A DNA stretch of 32,954 bases from Alphaproteobacteria bacterium (GTDB taxonomy: Bacteria; Pseudomonadota; Alphaproteobacteria; Sphingomonadales; Sphingomonadaceae), in contig JAHJHL010000016.1 of assembly GCA_018823905.1 (NCBI GenBank), positions 1-32,954 on the forward strand, in the 5' to 3' direction. Each line of letters opens with the position of its first letter. The first letter of the stretch is position 1. Shown piece by piece: positions 7,101 to 15,518 of this stretch. The notes beneath the pieces are model-generated. The model made no database searches and was not told where the DNA came from. It saw only the letters and a list, made by a program, of their open reading frames with translations. Both the position numbers and the translations under genes were made by a program.

Positions 7101-10037
7101 GGCTTCTACGCCTATGACAACCAGATGCGAACGACGAAGCTGACCGCCAGCTGCACCGCGACGACCGACAAGCTCGGCCGCGCGCGCTGCGCGATGGCGC
7201 CCGGCGTGTCGGGCGAAGTCACCGTGGTCGCAACCACGCTCGACGCCGACGGCAACGAAGCGCGCGCCGTCCGCTCGGTCTGGCTCGCGGGCGACAATGA
7301 ATGGTGGTTCGGCGGCGACAATGGCGACCGTATGGACGTTATCGCCGAAAAGCCGCGCTACGCCGCGGGCGACACCGCCAGCTTCCAGGTCCGCATGCCG
7401 TTCCGCGAAGCGACCGCACTCGTCACCGTCGAACGCGAAGGCGTGCTCTCCAGCTTCGTCGTGCCGCTCAAAGGCACCAACCCCGTCGTCAAGGTCAAGC
7501 TGCCCGCCACTTACGCCCCCGACGTCTATGTCTCGGTGATGGCGGTGCGCGGTCGCGTGACCGGCGACGAAAGCTGGTTCCGCAAGATGAAGCGCGCGGT
7601 CGGTTTCAAGATCGAGAATAGCGAAGGCGCGCCGCCGACCGCTCTCGTCGACCTCGCCAAGCCCGCCTACCGCATGGGTATCGCGCGGATCAAGGTCGGC
7701 TGGGAAGGCCATCAGCTCGGCGTCAAGGTGAAGGCCGATAGGGAAAAATATTCGGTGCGCGAAACCGCCAAGGTCAGCATCGAGGTCAAGACCCCCGGTG
7801 GCAAGGCGCCGAAGAACGCCGACGTCGCCTTCGCCGCAGTCGATGAGGCTTTGCTCCAGCTCGCCCCCAACGAAAGCTGGGAGCTGATCGACGCGATGAT
7901 GGGCGAACGCACCCTCGACGTGCTCACCTCGACCGCGCAGATGCAGGTTGTCGGCAAACGCCATTATGGCCGCAAGGCGCTCGAACCCGGCGGCGGTGGC
8001 GGCGGTGACCTCTCGGGCCTCACCCGCGAAGATTTCCGCCCGGTGCTACTGTGGAAGGGCAATGTCCCGCTCGATGCGAAGGGCCGCGCCACGGTCGATG
8101 TGCCGCTGTCCGACAATCTCTCTGGCTTCCGCCTCGTCGCGATCGCGACCGACGGATCGCAATTTTTCGGCACCGGCGAAACCAGCGTCCGTACCGTGCA
8201 GGATCTCGGCATCTTTGCCGGGATGCCCGAACTGGTGCGCACCGGCGACACCTATGATGCGCGCTTCACGTTGCGCAACGGCACCGATCAGACGATGGAG
8301 GTTACCGCGACCCCGACGCTGTCGCCCGCCGTCGCGACCGCGCCGCCGCTGACCGTCACCATCCCGGCGGGCGGCGCCGTGCCGATCAGCTGGTCGATGA
8401 CTGCGCCCGAACAGACCGGTCCGATCGAATGGACGGTCGAGGCGGTCGCCAAGGGCGGCAAACAGCGCGACCGGCTGGTCTTTGCGCAGGTCGTCGAACC
8501 CGCGGTGCCGGTCGAAACCTGGGCCGCCAGCCTGTTCCGCGTCGGCCCCGCCACGACGCTGCCGATCGGCATCCCCGCGGGCGCGCTGCCCGGCGGTTAC
8601 GTCGATGTCGCGCTCGCGGGAACGCTCGCGCCGCCGCTCGCCGGGGTGCGCGACTATATGAGCGCCTATCCCTACACCTGCTTCGAACAGGAAACGTCGC
8701 GCGCCATCGCGCTCGGCGATCTCGGGGGCTGGCAGGCACTGGCCGGGGCGCTCCCGACCTATCTCGATAGTAACGGCCTGCTCCGCTACTGGCCGAACGA
8801 GCGGCTCGAAGGCTCGATCGAGCTGACCGCCTATGTGCTCAGCATCACCGCCGCGAACGGCTTTGCGATCCCCGAGGCGCCCAAGGCCAAGATGGTCGCG
8901 GCGCTGCAAGCGGCCGTCGAAGGACGGCTCATCCGCAAAGGATACGGCCCCTATGACATCCGGCCGGTCCGCATCGCGGCGCTCGCGGCGCTCGCCCGCA
9001 ACAATGCGTCGAGTGCGCAGCTGGTCGCCGCGAACGATGTCGCCCCGATCGATATGGCGACCGGTACCCTCGCCGACTGGCTGGTAGCGATCGAACGCAC
9101 GCCGGGGGTCCGCGGCGCGCCTGCGCTGCGCACCGCCGCCGAAGCCGAGCTGCGCAAGCGACTCGTTTACGAAGGCACCCGCCTCGACCTCGTCGATGAC
9201 GCCAGCGCCCCCTGGTGGATGATGACCAGCGGCGACGAAATGGCGATCAAGGCGCTCGAAGCCACACTCGGCCGCAAGGGTTGGGAGGATGACGCGGGCA
9301 AGCTGATGGTCGGCGTCGCCCAGCGCCAGCGCAAGGGCCATTGGGACACCACCCCCGCCAATGCGTGGGGCGCGGTCACCGTCCGCCGCTTTGCCGAGCT
9401 GTATCCGGCGAGCGCGATCACCGGGGTCACCAACATCAGCCTAGCCGGCGCCAGCGCTTCGCAAAGCTGGCCGCTGCCCGCCGAAACGCCGTCGCCGCTG
9501 CGCGTCGCGCTCAACGCCGCGACGATGAGCCTCCAACATCAGGGTAGCGGCGCGCCGTGGGCGACGGTCAGCGTCAAGGCCGCCGTCCCGCTCAAGGAGC
9601 CGCTCAACGCCGGTTACCGAATCAAGCGCTCGGTCAGCATCGTCAAGGCGGCGAACAAGGACCGCCTGACCCGCGGCGACGTGATCAAGGTGCGGATCGA
9701 GGTCGTTGCGGCCGCGGGCCGGACCTGGGTCGTGATCAACGACCCGATCGCGCCGGGCGCGACGATTGTCGGCAACCTCGGCGGCCAGTCCGAAATGCTC
9801 GCCGATCAGGCGAGCGGATCGGGCGCACGGCCGAGCTATGTCGAGCGCGGCCGCGACAGCTGGCGCGGCTATTTCGGCTGGATGCCCGCGGGCACCCACG
9901 CGGTCGAATATGTCGTCCGCCTCAACGGCTCGGGCCGCTTCTCGCTTCCCCCGACGCGCGTCGAGGCGATGTACTCGCCCGCAATCCGCGGCCAGTGGCC
10001 GAACGGCACGCTGACGGTGGCGAGCGTGGGGCAGTGA
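4194..10037 (+). CDS. Alpha-2-macroglobulin family protein with thioester
   Basis: A very large (about 1947-residue) exported protein of the bacterial alpha-2-macroglobulin family. These proteins are thought to trap foreign proteases in the periplasm and so protect a cell whose envelope is damaged. The ATG at 4194 is chosen over the one at 4176 because GGGGAGAC sits just before it. A signal peptide follows, ending near 'AATATA' before D. No lipobox cysteine is seen, so this form looks soluble rather than a lipoprotein like E. coli YfhM. Macroglobulin-type beta domains fill the first two thirds. The thioester motif C-F-E-Q is intact at C1496 (codon at 8679-8681), followed by a helical thioester domain. 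A glycine run, 'PGGGGGGDLSG', occurs around 7986-8010. It is followed by pbpC, the usual partner, whose product repairs peptidoglycan. Confidence 0.93.
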   Translation: MKMRWQGLAAMFAAKAKLALILPLTLAMAATATADTVPQVTLATPGSSGTGDGTITRFTLRFSEDMVPLGDPRAAAPATNDCKLPSSSRWVDTRTWVLEFDKPLPGGLRCHVELRNGLKTARGIAVAGNDRFALDTGGPSARAILAGGMNGDVEEDQIFLVATNVAADRASVGRFGYCAVNGIGEKIPLDVLPRATATEILTGLGDANWSRQSFTYNAGLPLRFPAAGADREAVLDRVVPVKCRRPLPPGREMAVVWDARISQAGVPGRTAGRDQRFDFDVRPAFTAKMSCRRVNPQAGCNPVQDVTLSFASPVARETVLAATLTTADGKRLTPKVDDDDKNDAYLTSVRFTGPLPQNVDATLVLPADVTDQSGRKLQNQSNFPLKFHIDRAPPLVKFAAEFGILEAGEGGVLPVTVRGVEGTMVQSNLKMPATALKVGDDDVAIARWLKRVDDADDTDYREEKDRSGKDIRVNYTGTKSVFADAPAGGERRDLQLTPPGGGKEFEVVGIPLTEKGFHVVEIASPELGAALLGRKATRYVATAALVTNMAVHFKWGREGSLAWVTALDTGLPVAGADIRVSDSCTGRLLARGTADKAGRLAFADGLPQPETYSSCQEKPDMASSEGHALMVSARSGDDFSFTLTDWGRGIRPYDFDLPYGWSEREDILHTVFDRSLVKAGETVHMKHILRRPVGTGFMTPQPLAGKLRLVHRGSDTEFEMPFAIPATGSGETVWNVPASAPMGDYELVFVTKDKDGEDKTIWSGQSVKVDEYRLPTMKATVTGPKTSPVRPTAVPLSLFVGYLSGGPAPNIPVELRTNFRSSWSPPQDYRDWNFDGQPVKEGVIQLDDSGDEPAADLPLARSVPLKLDANGAATTSVAVDQPITEPTVMAAEMDYEDANGETLTASRRITLYPSAVRLGLKTDGWLMRDNDLKLNFIALNLDGKPISGQRVAVALYNREIITARRRLIGGFYAYDNQMRTTKLTASCTATTDKLGRARCAMAPGVSGEVTVVATTLDADGNEARAVRSVWLAGDNEWWFGGDNGDRMDVIAEKPRYAAGDTASFQVRMPFREATALVTVEREGVLSSFVVPLKGTNPVVKVKLPATYAPDVYVSVMAVRGRVTGDESWFRKMKRAVGFKIENSEGAPPTALVDLAKPAYRMGIARIKVGWEGHQLGVKVKADREKYSVRETAKVSIEVKTPGGKAPKNADVAFAAVDEALLQLAPNESWELIDAMMGERTLDVLTSTAQMQVVGKRHYGRKALEPGGGGGGDLSGLTREDFRPVLLWKGNVPLDAKGRATVDVPLSDNLSGFRLVAIATDGSQFFGTGETSVRTVQDLGIFAGMPELVRTGDTYDARFTLRNGTDQTMEVTATPTLSPAVATAPPLTVTIPAGGAVPISWSMTAPEQTGPIEWTVEAVAKGGKQRDRLVFAQVVEPAVPVETWAASLFRVGPATTLPIGIPAGALPGGYVDVALAGTLAPPLAGVRDYMSAYPYTCFEQETSRAIALGDLGGWQALAGALPTYLDSNGLLRYWPNERLEGSIELTAYVLSITAANGFAIPEAPKAKMVAALQAAVEGRLIRKGYGPYDIRPVRIAALAALARNNASSAQLVAANDVAPIDMATGTLADWLVAIERTPGVRGAPALRTAAEAELRKRLVYEGTRLDLVDDASAPWWMMTSGDEMAIKALEATLGRKGWEDDAGKLMVGVAQRQRKGHWDTTPANAWGAVTVRRFAELYPASAITGVTNISLAGASASQSWPLPAETPSPLRVALNAATMSLQHQGSGAPWATVSVKAAVPLKEPLNAGYRIKRSVSIVKAANKDRLTRGDVIKVRIEVVAAAGRTWVVINDPIAPGATIVGNLGGQSEMLADQASGSGARPSYVERGRDSWRGYFGWMPAGTHAVEYVVRLNGSGRFSLPPTRVEAMYSPAIRGQWPNGTLTVASVGQ

Positions 10038-10055
10038 TGGAACACTCGCCTTCCC

Positions 10056-10148
10056 TCTCTCCGTTCGTGTCGAGCGAAGTCGAGACACCCCAAAGGCATG
10101 CGCAACCCCGATGGGCATCTCGACTTCGCTCGATGCGAACGGGAGAGA
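10056..10148. repeat. Imperfect long inverted repeat (family A)
   Basis: Starting about 20 bp after the A2M stop are two arms, roughly 10056-10086 and 10117-10148. The core CGTTCGTGTCGAGCGAAGTC reappears in inverted orientation as GACTTCGCTCGATGCGAACG. The loop is about 30 bp. A second element of the same design lies at 22720-22797 after the aminopeptidase gene, so this is a dispersed repeat family. At RNA level it would form a long hairpin and may stabilise the A2M message or cause attenuation before pbpC. Confidence 0.8.
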
Positions 10149-10187
10149 AGTACGGGGCATTTCGGCCATGAACACCTTTATCGGGAT

Positions 10188-10265
10188 CGTCATCCCGGCG
10201 AAGGCCGGGATCTCGACGGCGCGTCCCAACGCCACGGTGAGATCCCGGCCTTCGCCGGGATGACG
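10188..10265. repeat. Perfect 27-bp inverted repeat (REP/BIME type)
   Basis: Bases 10188-10214 and 10239-10265 are exact reverse complements over 27 bp, separated by 24 bp. The arms begin CGTCATCCCGGCGAAGGCCG. This is a typical sphingomonad REP-type palindrome, normally found between genes. Its right arm ends only 4 bp before the GTG start proposed for pbpC, so transcripts running through from the A2M gene would carry a strong hairpin exactly where ribosomes must bind. Confidence 0.88.
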
Positions 10266-10269
10266 GAAA

Positions 10270-12426
10270 GTGGATAGTCGATCTCCAGTGCGCCGCACTT
10301 GGCGCGACATCCTCGGCTGGCTTGCCCTCGCCCTGCTCATCCTTACCACCGCCGCACACCTCGCGACCCGTCCACCCCCCATGCCAACCTACGCCGCCAT
10401 CCGCGCCGACTGGCAGCCCAGCGAGGCCTGGCTCTACGACCGCGACGGCCAGCTCCTCGACAGCGAACGCGTCAATTTCGAACGCCGCCGCCTCGCGTGG
10501 GTGCCGCTGAACGCCATCAGCCCCGCCGTGCGCACCGCCGTCGTGAAAAGCGAAGACCGGCGTTTCTGGTCGCACGGCGGCGTCGACTGGCTCGCGGTCG
10601 CCAGCGCGATTCGGTCGCGCCTGACAATGTTGGGGGGGACGGGCGACCGCTCGCGCGGCGCCTCGACGCTGCCCATGCAGCTAGCCGCCTTCCTCGACCC
10701 CAGCCTCGCGCAGCCGGGCAAGCGCGACTGGCGTACCAAGCTCCGCCAGATGCGCGCCGCACAAGCACTCGCCGCAAACTGGTCGCACGCGCAAATGCTC
10801 GAAGCCTATTTTAACCTCGTCCCGCTGCGCGGCGAAGCGCAGGGCATCGGCGCCGGGTCGCGCGCGCTGTTCGGCAAGCGCCCCGCCGACATGACCCGCA
10901 CCGACGCCGCCTTGTTCGCCGGCTTGCTCCCCAACCCCACCGCGGGCGCCGAAGCCCTCGGCCGCCGCGCCTGCCGGGTGGCCCAAACCAAGGATTGCAC
11001 CGCGATCCGCGCCGCCGCCGCCACCCTCGTCTCGGGCGAACGCGCCGCGCAGCTCGACCCTGCGCTCGCGCCGCATCTCGCCGTCCGCCTGCTCGACAAG
11101 CCCGGCAAGCGCGTCACCACCACCATCGACCGCCGCATCCAGACCGCGGCGATCGTCGCGCTCCGCCGCCAGCTCGCCGGGCTCGGCTCCGACCGCGTCC
11201 GCGACGGCGCGGTCGTCGTGCTCGACAATGCCACTGGCGAAGTCCTCGCTTACGTCGGCGGCGTCGGGCTCAAATCGACCGCCGCGTCGGTCGATGGTGC
11301 CAATGCGCGGCGGCAGGCCGGCTCGACGCTCAAACCGCACCTCTATGCGCAGGTCATTGAACATGGCTGGCTCACCGCCGCGTCGATCCTCGACGACAGC
11401 CCGGTCCAGCTCGACACCGCCTCAGGCCTCTACGTGCCCAAAAACTACGACCGCAGCTTCAAAGGCCCGGTCAGCGTCCGCCACGCACTCGCCTCCTCAC
11501 TCAACGTCCCTGCCGTCCGCGCCCTTGTCATCGACGACGTCCAGCAATTCCGCGACCGCCTCTGGGCGCTCGGCTACCACGGCCTCGTCGAGGACGGCGA
11601 ATATTACGGCTTCAGCCTTGCGCTCGGATCGGCCGAAGTTTCGCTCGTCGAACAAGCCAACGCCTTCAGAACATTTGCAAATTCTGGAAAGTGGTCGCCG
11701 GTCAGTTTCGACGCTGCGCAGCACCTTCGCCAACATCCGCCGCGCCAGATCGTCAACCCCGCCGCCGCCTTCATCGTCGGCGACATCCTCGCCGACGCCG
11801 CCGCCCGCACCGACGCCTTCGGCGCCGACAGCGCGCTACGCCTCCCCTTCTGGGCCGCCGCCAAGACCGGCACCTCGAAAGGCATGCGCGACAATTGGTG
11901 CATCGGCTGGTCCGACCGCTTCACCGTCGCCGTGTGGGTCGGCAATCTCGAGGGCGATTCGATGCGCGCCGTATCGGGCACCTCGGGCGCCGCACCGATC
12001 TGGCGCGACGTCATGCTCGCACTCCACGCCGGCAACCCGGGCAAGCCCCCCGCGACCCCGGACGGCGTCGAAGCGCGCCAGATCGCGCTCCCCGGCACCC
12101 GCGAACCGCCGCGCCGCGAATATTTCCTCCGCGGCACCGCGCAAACCGAAATGGCGGCCGCGCCGCAAGCAGCGCGCCGCCCGCGCATCACCAGCCCGGT
12201 GAGCGGCAGCGTCTATGCCCTCGACCCCGATATCCCGATCGACCGCCAACGGCTCGCGGTCACGGTCAGCGGCGCAGTCGCCGGATACCGCCTGATCCTC
12301 GACAAGAAACCGCTCGGCGATGCCGACGCCGGGCAACAGATTTTGCCGCGCCCGGGCAGCCATATACTGGCGCTCGTCGATCCCGGCGGGCGGATGATCG
12401 ACCGGGTGCGATTCACGGTGCGATAA
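10270..12426 (+). CDS. pbpC: Penicillin-binding protein 1C
   Basis: Bifunctional class A PBP anchored in the inner membrane. It polymerises lipid II and may cross-link the glycan. One membrane helix lies near residues 13-33. The GT51 glycosyltransferase domain shows 'SEDRRFWSHGG' with catalytic E95, and 'RGASTLPMQ' at 129-137. The transpeptidase domain has S352-T-L-K, S410-L-N and K532-T-G-T-S. The end, 'RITSPVSGSVYALDPDIP' onward, is the C-terminal domain peculiar to PBP1C. Length (718 residues) is normal. The GTG at 10270 lies only 4 bp after a perfect inverted repeat and has no good ribosome-binding site; the GTG at 10288 is an alternative. Pairing with the upstream A2M gene is conserved in many Proteobacteria. 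Confidence 0.93.
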   Translation: MDSRSPVRRTWRDILGWLALALLILTTAAHLATRPPPMPTYAAIRADWQPSEAWLYDRDGQLLDSERVNFERRRLAWVPLNAISPAVRTAVVKSEDRRFWSHGGVDWLAVASAIRSRLTMLGGTGDRSRGASTLPMQLAAFLDPSLAQPGKRDWRTKLRQMRAAQALAANWSHAQMLEAYFNLVPLRGEAQGIGAGSRALFGKRPADMTRTDAALFAGLLPNPTAGAEALGRRACRVAQTKDCTAIRAAAATLVSGERAAQLDPALAPHLAVRLLDKPGKRVTTTIDRRIQTAAIVALRRQLAGLGSDRVRDGAVVVLDNATGEVLAYVGGVGLKSTAASVDGANARRQAGSTLKPHLYAQVIEHGWLTAASILDDSPVQLDTASGLYVPKNYDRSFKGPVSVRHALASSLNVPAVRALVIDDVQQFRDRLWALGYHGLVEDGEYYGFSLALGSAEVSLVEQANAFRTFANSGKWSPVSFDAAQHLRQHPPRQIVNPAAAFIVGDILADAAARTDAFGADSALRLPFWAAAKTGTSKGMRDNWCIGWSDRFTVAVWVGNLEGDSMRAVSGTSGAAPIWRDVMLALHAGNPGKPPATPDGVEARQIALPGTREPPRREYFLRGTAQTEMAAAPQAARRPRITSPVSGSVYALDPDIPIDRQRLAVTVSGAVAGYRLILDKKPLGDADAGQQILPRPGSHILALVDPGGRMIDRVRFTVR

Positions 12427-12453
12427 AGTGCGTGTCATAGTCCTGAAATTAAG

Positions 12454-12481
12454 TTGCGCTGACGCGCGGAGCGGCTAGTCT
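12454..12481 (+). promoter_or_regulatory. Possible sigma70-type promoter for the permease
   Basis: In the 103-bp gap between pbpC and the permease, TTGCGC (12454-12459) and TAGTCT (12476-12481) stand 16 bp apart, an acceptable -35/-10 pair. The start codon is about 50 bp further. This is pattern matching by eye only. Confidence 0.3.
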
Positions 12482-12529
12482 GCACAGCCTGGAGAAGGAC
12501 GGCAACCAGCCGCCACAAGGGGACAATTT

Positions 12530-14089
12530 ATGCTACTTGACCGGGTAAAACCGTTAGATGCCATTCTGGCGACCGCGCAGAAAAAATCGCTGCACCGGAC
12601 CTTGGGCGCTTTTCAGCTCACACTGTTCGGTATTGGCTGCGTCATCGGGACAGGCATTTTCGTGCTGACCGCTGCTGGCGCACAGAAGGCCGGTCCCGGC
12701 CTGATGCTCGCCTTCGCCATCGCCGGCCTGATCTGCATCCTCGCTGCGCTGTGCTACGCCGAAATTGCCGCAATGATCCCTGTCGCCGGCTCCGCCTATA
12801 CCTACACCTATGCGACGATGGGCGAGGTACTCGCTTGGACTGTCGGGTGGGCGCTCGTCCTCGAATATGCGGTCGCGGCATCCGCCGTATCGGTCGGGTG
12901 GTCCGGCTATCTCAACGGCTTATTGCTCGAATTTTTCGGCTTTCAGTTCCCCGCCGCCCTTGCGGGTGCGCCGTTGGCACTGGGCGGTATCGAGGGTGGT
13001 ATCATCAACTTGCCTGCCGTGATCATCGCGCTGCTCGTCACTTGGCTGTTGATGATCGGCACCACTGAAAGCGCACGCGTCAACGCCATTCTGGTGGCGA
13101 TCAAGGTTACCGCGCTCACCGCCTTCATCGTGCTAACCCTGCCCAGCGAAGCGTTTTCGACCGAAAAATTCAATCCCTTCCTGCCTGCCGGCGTCTTCGG
13201 CGGTTTCGGATCGGGCCTTGGTGCGGTGGGAGCGGCAGCGACGATCTTTTTCGCCTATGTCGGCTTCGACGCGGTTTCGACCGCGGCAGAGGAAACCAAA
13301 AACCCGCAGCGCAACGTCCCGATTGGCCTGATCGGTTCGCTGCTGTTCTGCACCGTCTTCTACATCCTTGTCGCTGCGGGCGCCGTCGGCACGATCGGCG
13401 GCCAGCCGATCATGGGTCCGAATGGCGTGCCCTTCCCGGCCGGTTCGGAAGAGCTGGCGCGGCAGTGCGCCACCTTTGCCGCCAACGAACTGCCGCTCGT
13501 CTGCTCGAACGAAGCGCTGGCGCATGTGCTACGCCAGATCGGCTGGTCGGGGGTCGGCAACATGCTCGGCATCGCCGCCTTCGTCGCACTGCCTTCGGTC
13601 ATCCTGATCCTGTTGTTCGGCCAGACCCGCGTCGCTTTCGTGATGAGCCGCGACGGCTTGCTCCCCGAATCGTGGAGCAAGGTGCACCCCAAGTGGAAAA
13701 CCCCGCATGTCATCACTGCGATTACCGGCGTTGTTGTGGCGTTCGCCGCAGCGTTTCTCCCGGTCGGCAAGCTTGCCGACATCGCCAACGCGGGTACACT
13801 CTATGCGTTCATGATGGTCGCCATCGCGGTGATGATCCTCCGCAAGACCGCCGCGGACACACCGCGCGCGTTCAAGACGCCGGCCCTGTGGCTGATCGGC
13901 CCGCTGACGGTCGCCGGCACGGTGTTCCTGTTCCTCAACCTGCCCTATGAAGCGATGATCGTGCTTCCGGTCTGGGCCTTGATCGGCCTGGTCTTCTACT
14001 TCCTCTATAGCCGCAGCCGCAGCCATCTCGGTCGCGGCATCGTCGAAGTGCATGAGGATGATCTGGAGCCGCACGCGCCGATCAACTGA
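12530..14089 (+). CDS. APC-family amino acid permease
   Basis: A 519-residue inner-membrane transporter with about 12 hydrophobic segments. It belongs to the amino acid/polyamine/organocation superfamily, close to the cationic amino acid transporter group (YhdG/CAT-like). The first helix carries the signature 'GIGCVIGTGIFVLTAAG', whose unwound glycine region binds the amino group of the substrate. 'AALCYAEIAAMIPVAGSAYTY' follows in helix 2. A loop around residues 285-330 carries two cysteines (in 'RQCATFA' and 'LVCSNEA'). The start is supported by AAGGGG at 12516-12521 before the ATG at 12530. It stands alone as a transcription unit, ending at the strong hairpin at 14113-14149. The exact amino acid carried cannot be decided here. 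Confidence 0.9.
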   Translation: MLLDRVKPLDAILATAQKKSLHRTLGAFQLTLFGIGCVIGTGIFVLTAAGAQKAGPGLMLAFAIAGLICILAALCYAEIAAMIPVAGSAYTYTYATMGEVLAWTVGWALVLEYAVAASAVSVGWSGYLNGLLLEFFGFQFPAALAGAPLALGGIEGGIINLPAVIIALLVTWLLMIGTTESARVNAILVAIKVTALTAFIVLTLPSEAFSTEKFNPFLPAGVFGGFGSGLGAVGAAATIFFAYVGFDAVSTAAEETKNPQRNVPIGLIGSLLFCTVFYILVAAGAVGTIGGQPIMGPNGVPFPAGSEELARQCATFAANELPLVCSNEALAHVLRQIGWSGVGNMLGIAAFVALPSVILILLFGQTRVAFVMSRDGLLPESWSKVHPKWKTPHVITAITGVVVAFAAAFLPVGKLADIANAGTLYAFMMVAIAVMILRKTAADTPRAFKTPALWLIGPLTVAGTVFLFLNLPYEAMIVLPVWALIGLVFYFLYSRSRSHLGRGIVEVHEDDLEPHAPIN

Positions 14090-14112
14090 TCGCAGGGCGT
14101 TCGTCGCCAATA

Positions 14113-14149
14113 AAAAGGGCCGTCCCGGCATGACCGGGGCGGCCCTTTT
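14113..14149. terminator. Bidirectional rho-independent terminator
   Basis: AAAAGGGCCGTCCCGG (14113-14128), loop CATGA, and CCGGGGCGGCCCTTTT (14134-14149) pair over 16 bp with one mismatch, followed by CTTTG. The stem begins with A's and ends with T's, so it works for both the permease (plus) and the MFS gene (minus), which converge here 65 bp apart. Confidence 0.9.
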
Positions 14150-14154
14150 CTTTG

Positions 14155-15399
14155 TCAGTACGGCGTTTTGGGCGCCGTTCCCGGCCGGGTGAACAGCTTG
14201 CCGCGCTCGGCCCAGAATACGAGCGCGAGCCCGACCACCGCGCTGATCAAAAAGGCGTAGGCAAGCGGCAGCGTCGATCCATCATATTGCTGTCCGATTG
14301 TCGCGCCGACAACCGCCGCCAGCAAGGTTTTGGCAAAGCTTTGGTACGACGAAGCGACCCCGGCCATATGGCCAAAATCCTCCATCGCGATCGATCCGAA
14401 ATTGCTGCCGATAAAACCGATAAGCCCGACATTGACCATCATCAGCGCGGTGAACATCCATAACGTCTCGGCGCCGCTCAGCGCCGCGGCAATCTGCGCC
14501 ATCGATGTCGCCATGAAGGCAAAGACCGCGGTCTGCGAAACGCGCCGCGCGCCGAACCGCTCGACGATTGCGGCGTTGGAGAAATTGGCAATTGCGATCC
14601 CCACCGCGACGCAAGCAAAGATCAGCGGGAACCAGCTCTGTGCGTTGAACACTTCGTCGATGATCTGCTCGCTGCTGTTGAGATAGCCGTACAGCGCGCC
14701 CTGCATCATTCCCGATGCGATCATATAACCCGCGGCGCGGCGATGCCGCGTCACGGTGGCCCAGCCGCTGACCATCGTCCGCCAGTCGAGCGGACGGACA
14801 TCGGCGGGCTCGAGCGTTTCGGGCAGGCGGCGGAGCCAGGCGATCATGACCAGCCCCATGACCGCGAGGACGATGAAGATCGCGCGCCAACCGGCGACCG
14901 CTTCCACCCCGGCACCGATCGTCGGCGCGATGATCGGTACGATCATGAACACCAAGAAAATCAGCGACAGTCGCTTCGCCATCGCGTCGCCAGCGAACAG
15001 GTCGCGGATCACCGCGACGACGATCACGCCGAGCGCGGCGCTGACCAGCCCGTGACCGAAACGCAGCGCAAGCAGCATCGGAAAGCTCGTCGCCAGCCCG
15101 CAACCGATCGAAAATGCAACATAGGCGAACAGCGCCGGCACCAGCACGCCCTTGCGCCCGAAGCGGTCCGCGAGCGGACCATAGATCAGCGAACCGAAGC
15201 CGATCCCAAGCAGATAGAGCGAGATGACATATTGCCGGTCGTTGGCGACAAGGACGCCAAGGCCTTTGCCAATGGCGGGCAGCGCGGGCAGCATCGCGTC
15301 GATAGCGAGCGCGTTGAGCGCCATCACCATCGCCATCATGACCACCATTTCACGTTCGCCCGGCAGGGTCCGCTTGGGGGGTGGGGCCGGGTTGTGCAT
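14155..15399 (-). CDS. MFS drug exporter, Bcr/CflA type
   Basis: A 414-residue inner-membrane proton antiporter of the major facilitator superfamily, with about 12 membrane segments. The loop after helix 2 has the MFS signature 'GPLADRFGRKG'. Helix 1 reads 'NALAIDAMLPALPAIG', a pattern characteristic of the Bcr/CflA drug-resistance subfamily (bicyclomycin and chloramphenicol exporters). The start ATG at 15397-15399 has only a weak upstream purine stretch; an ATG 17 codons inside, before 'VVMMAMVMALN', is possible. Its stop overlaps the flank of the bidirectional terminator shared with the permease. A hairpin at 15472-15499 separates it from the next minus-strand gene, so it has its own promoter in 15400-15471. 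The true substrate is unknown. Confidence 0.88.
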   Translation of the reverse strand: MHNPAPPPKRTLPGEREMVVMMAMVMALNALAIDAMLPALPAIGKGLGVLVANDRQYVISLYLLGIGFGSLIYGPLADRFGRKGVLVPALFAYVAFSIGCGLATSFPMLLALRFGHGLVSAALGVIVVAVIRDLFAGDAMAKRLSLIFLVFMIVPIIAPTIGAGVEAVAGWRAIFIVLAVMGLVMIAWLRRLPETLEPADVRPLDWRTMVSGWATVTRHRRAAGYMIASGMMQGALYGYLNSSEQIIDEVFNAQSWFPLIFACVAVGIAIANFSNAAIVERFGARRVSQTAVFAFMATSMAQIAAALSGAETLWMFTALMMVNVGLIGFIGSNFGSIAMEDFGHMAGVASSYQSFAKTLLAAVVGATIGQQYDGSTLPLAYAFLISAVVGLALVFWAERGKLFTRPGTAPKTPY

Positions 15400-15471
15400 C
15401 GCAGCAGCCTATGCTCGCAAGCCGGTGCTTTGAACACCCCCCAAGGCAAAGAGCATTGCTATGCAACGCAA

Positions 15472-15499
15472 AAGGGCCGCTCCTCGCGGAACGGCCCTT
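15472..15499 (-). terminator. Rho-independent terminator after the 99-aa gene
   Basis: Read on the minus strand, AAGGGCCG, a short inner stem TCC/GGA and CGGCCCTT form a GC-rich hairpin, followed by TTTTGCG. It lies about 20 bp beyond the stop of the small gene and should end the acylase/M16/small-protein unit before the MFS gene. Confidence 0.75.
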
Positions 15500-15518
15500 C
15501 GCATTTCTGACAAACGGA

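Noticed and set aside
5784..7964. 726-codon minus-strand open frame inside the A2M gene
   Set aside because: Fully overlapped by the well-supported A2M gene; the composition (many H, R, D, A) is that of an antisense shadow, with no recognisable motif.
10056..10265. CRISPR-like repeats between A2M and pbpC
   Set aside because: The repeats are two different inverted palindromes and not direct repeats with regular spacers.
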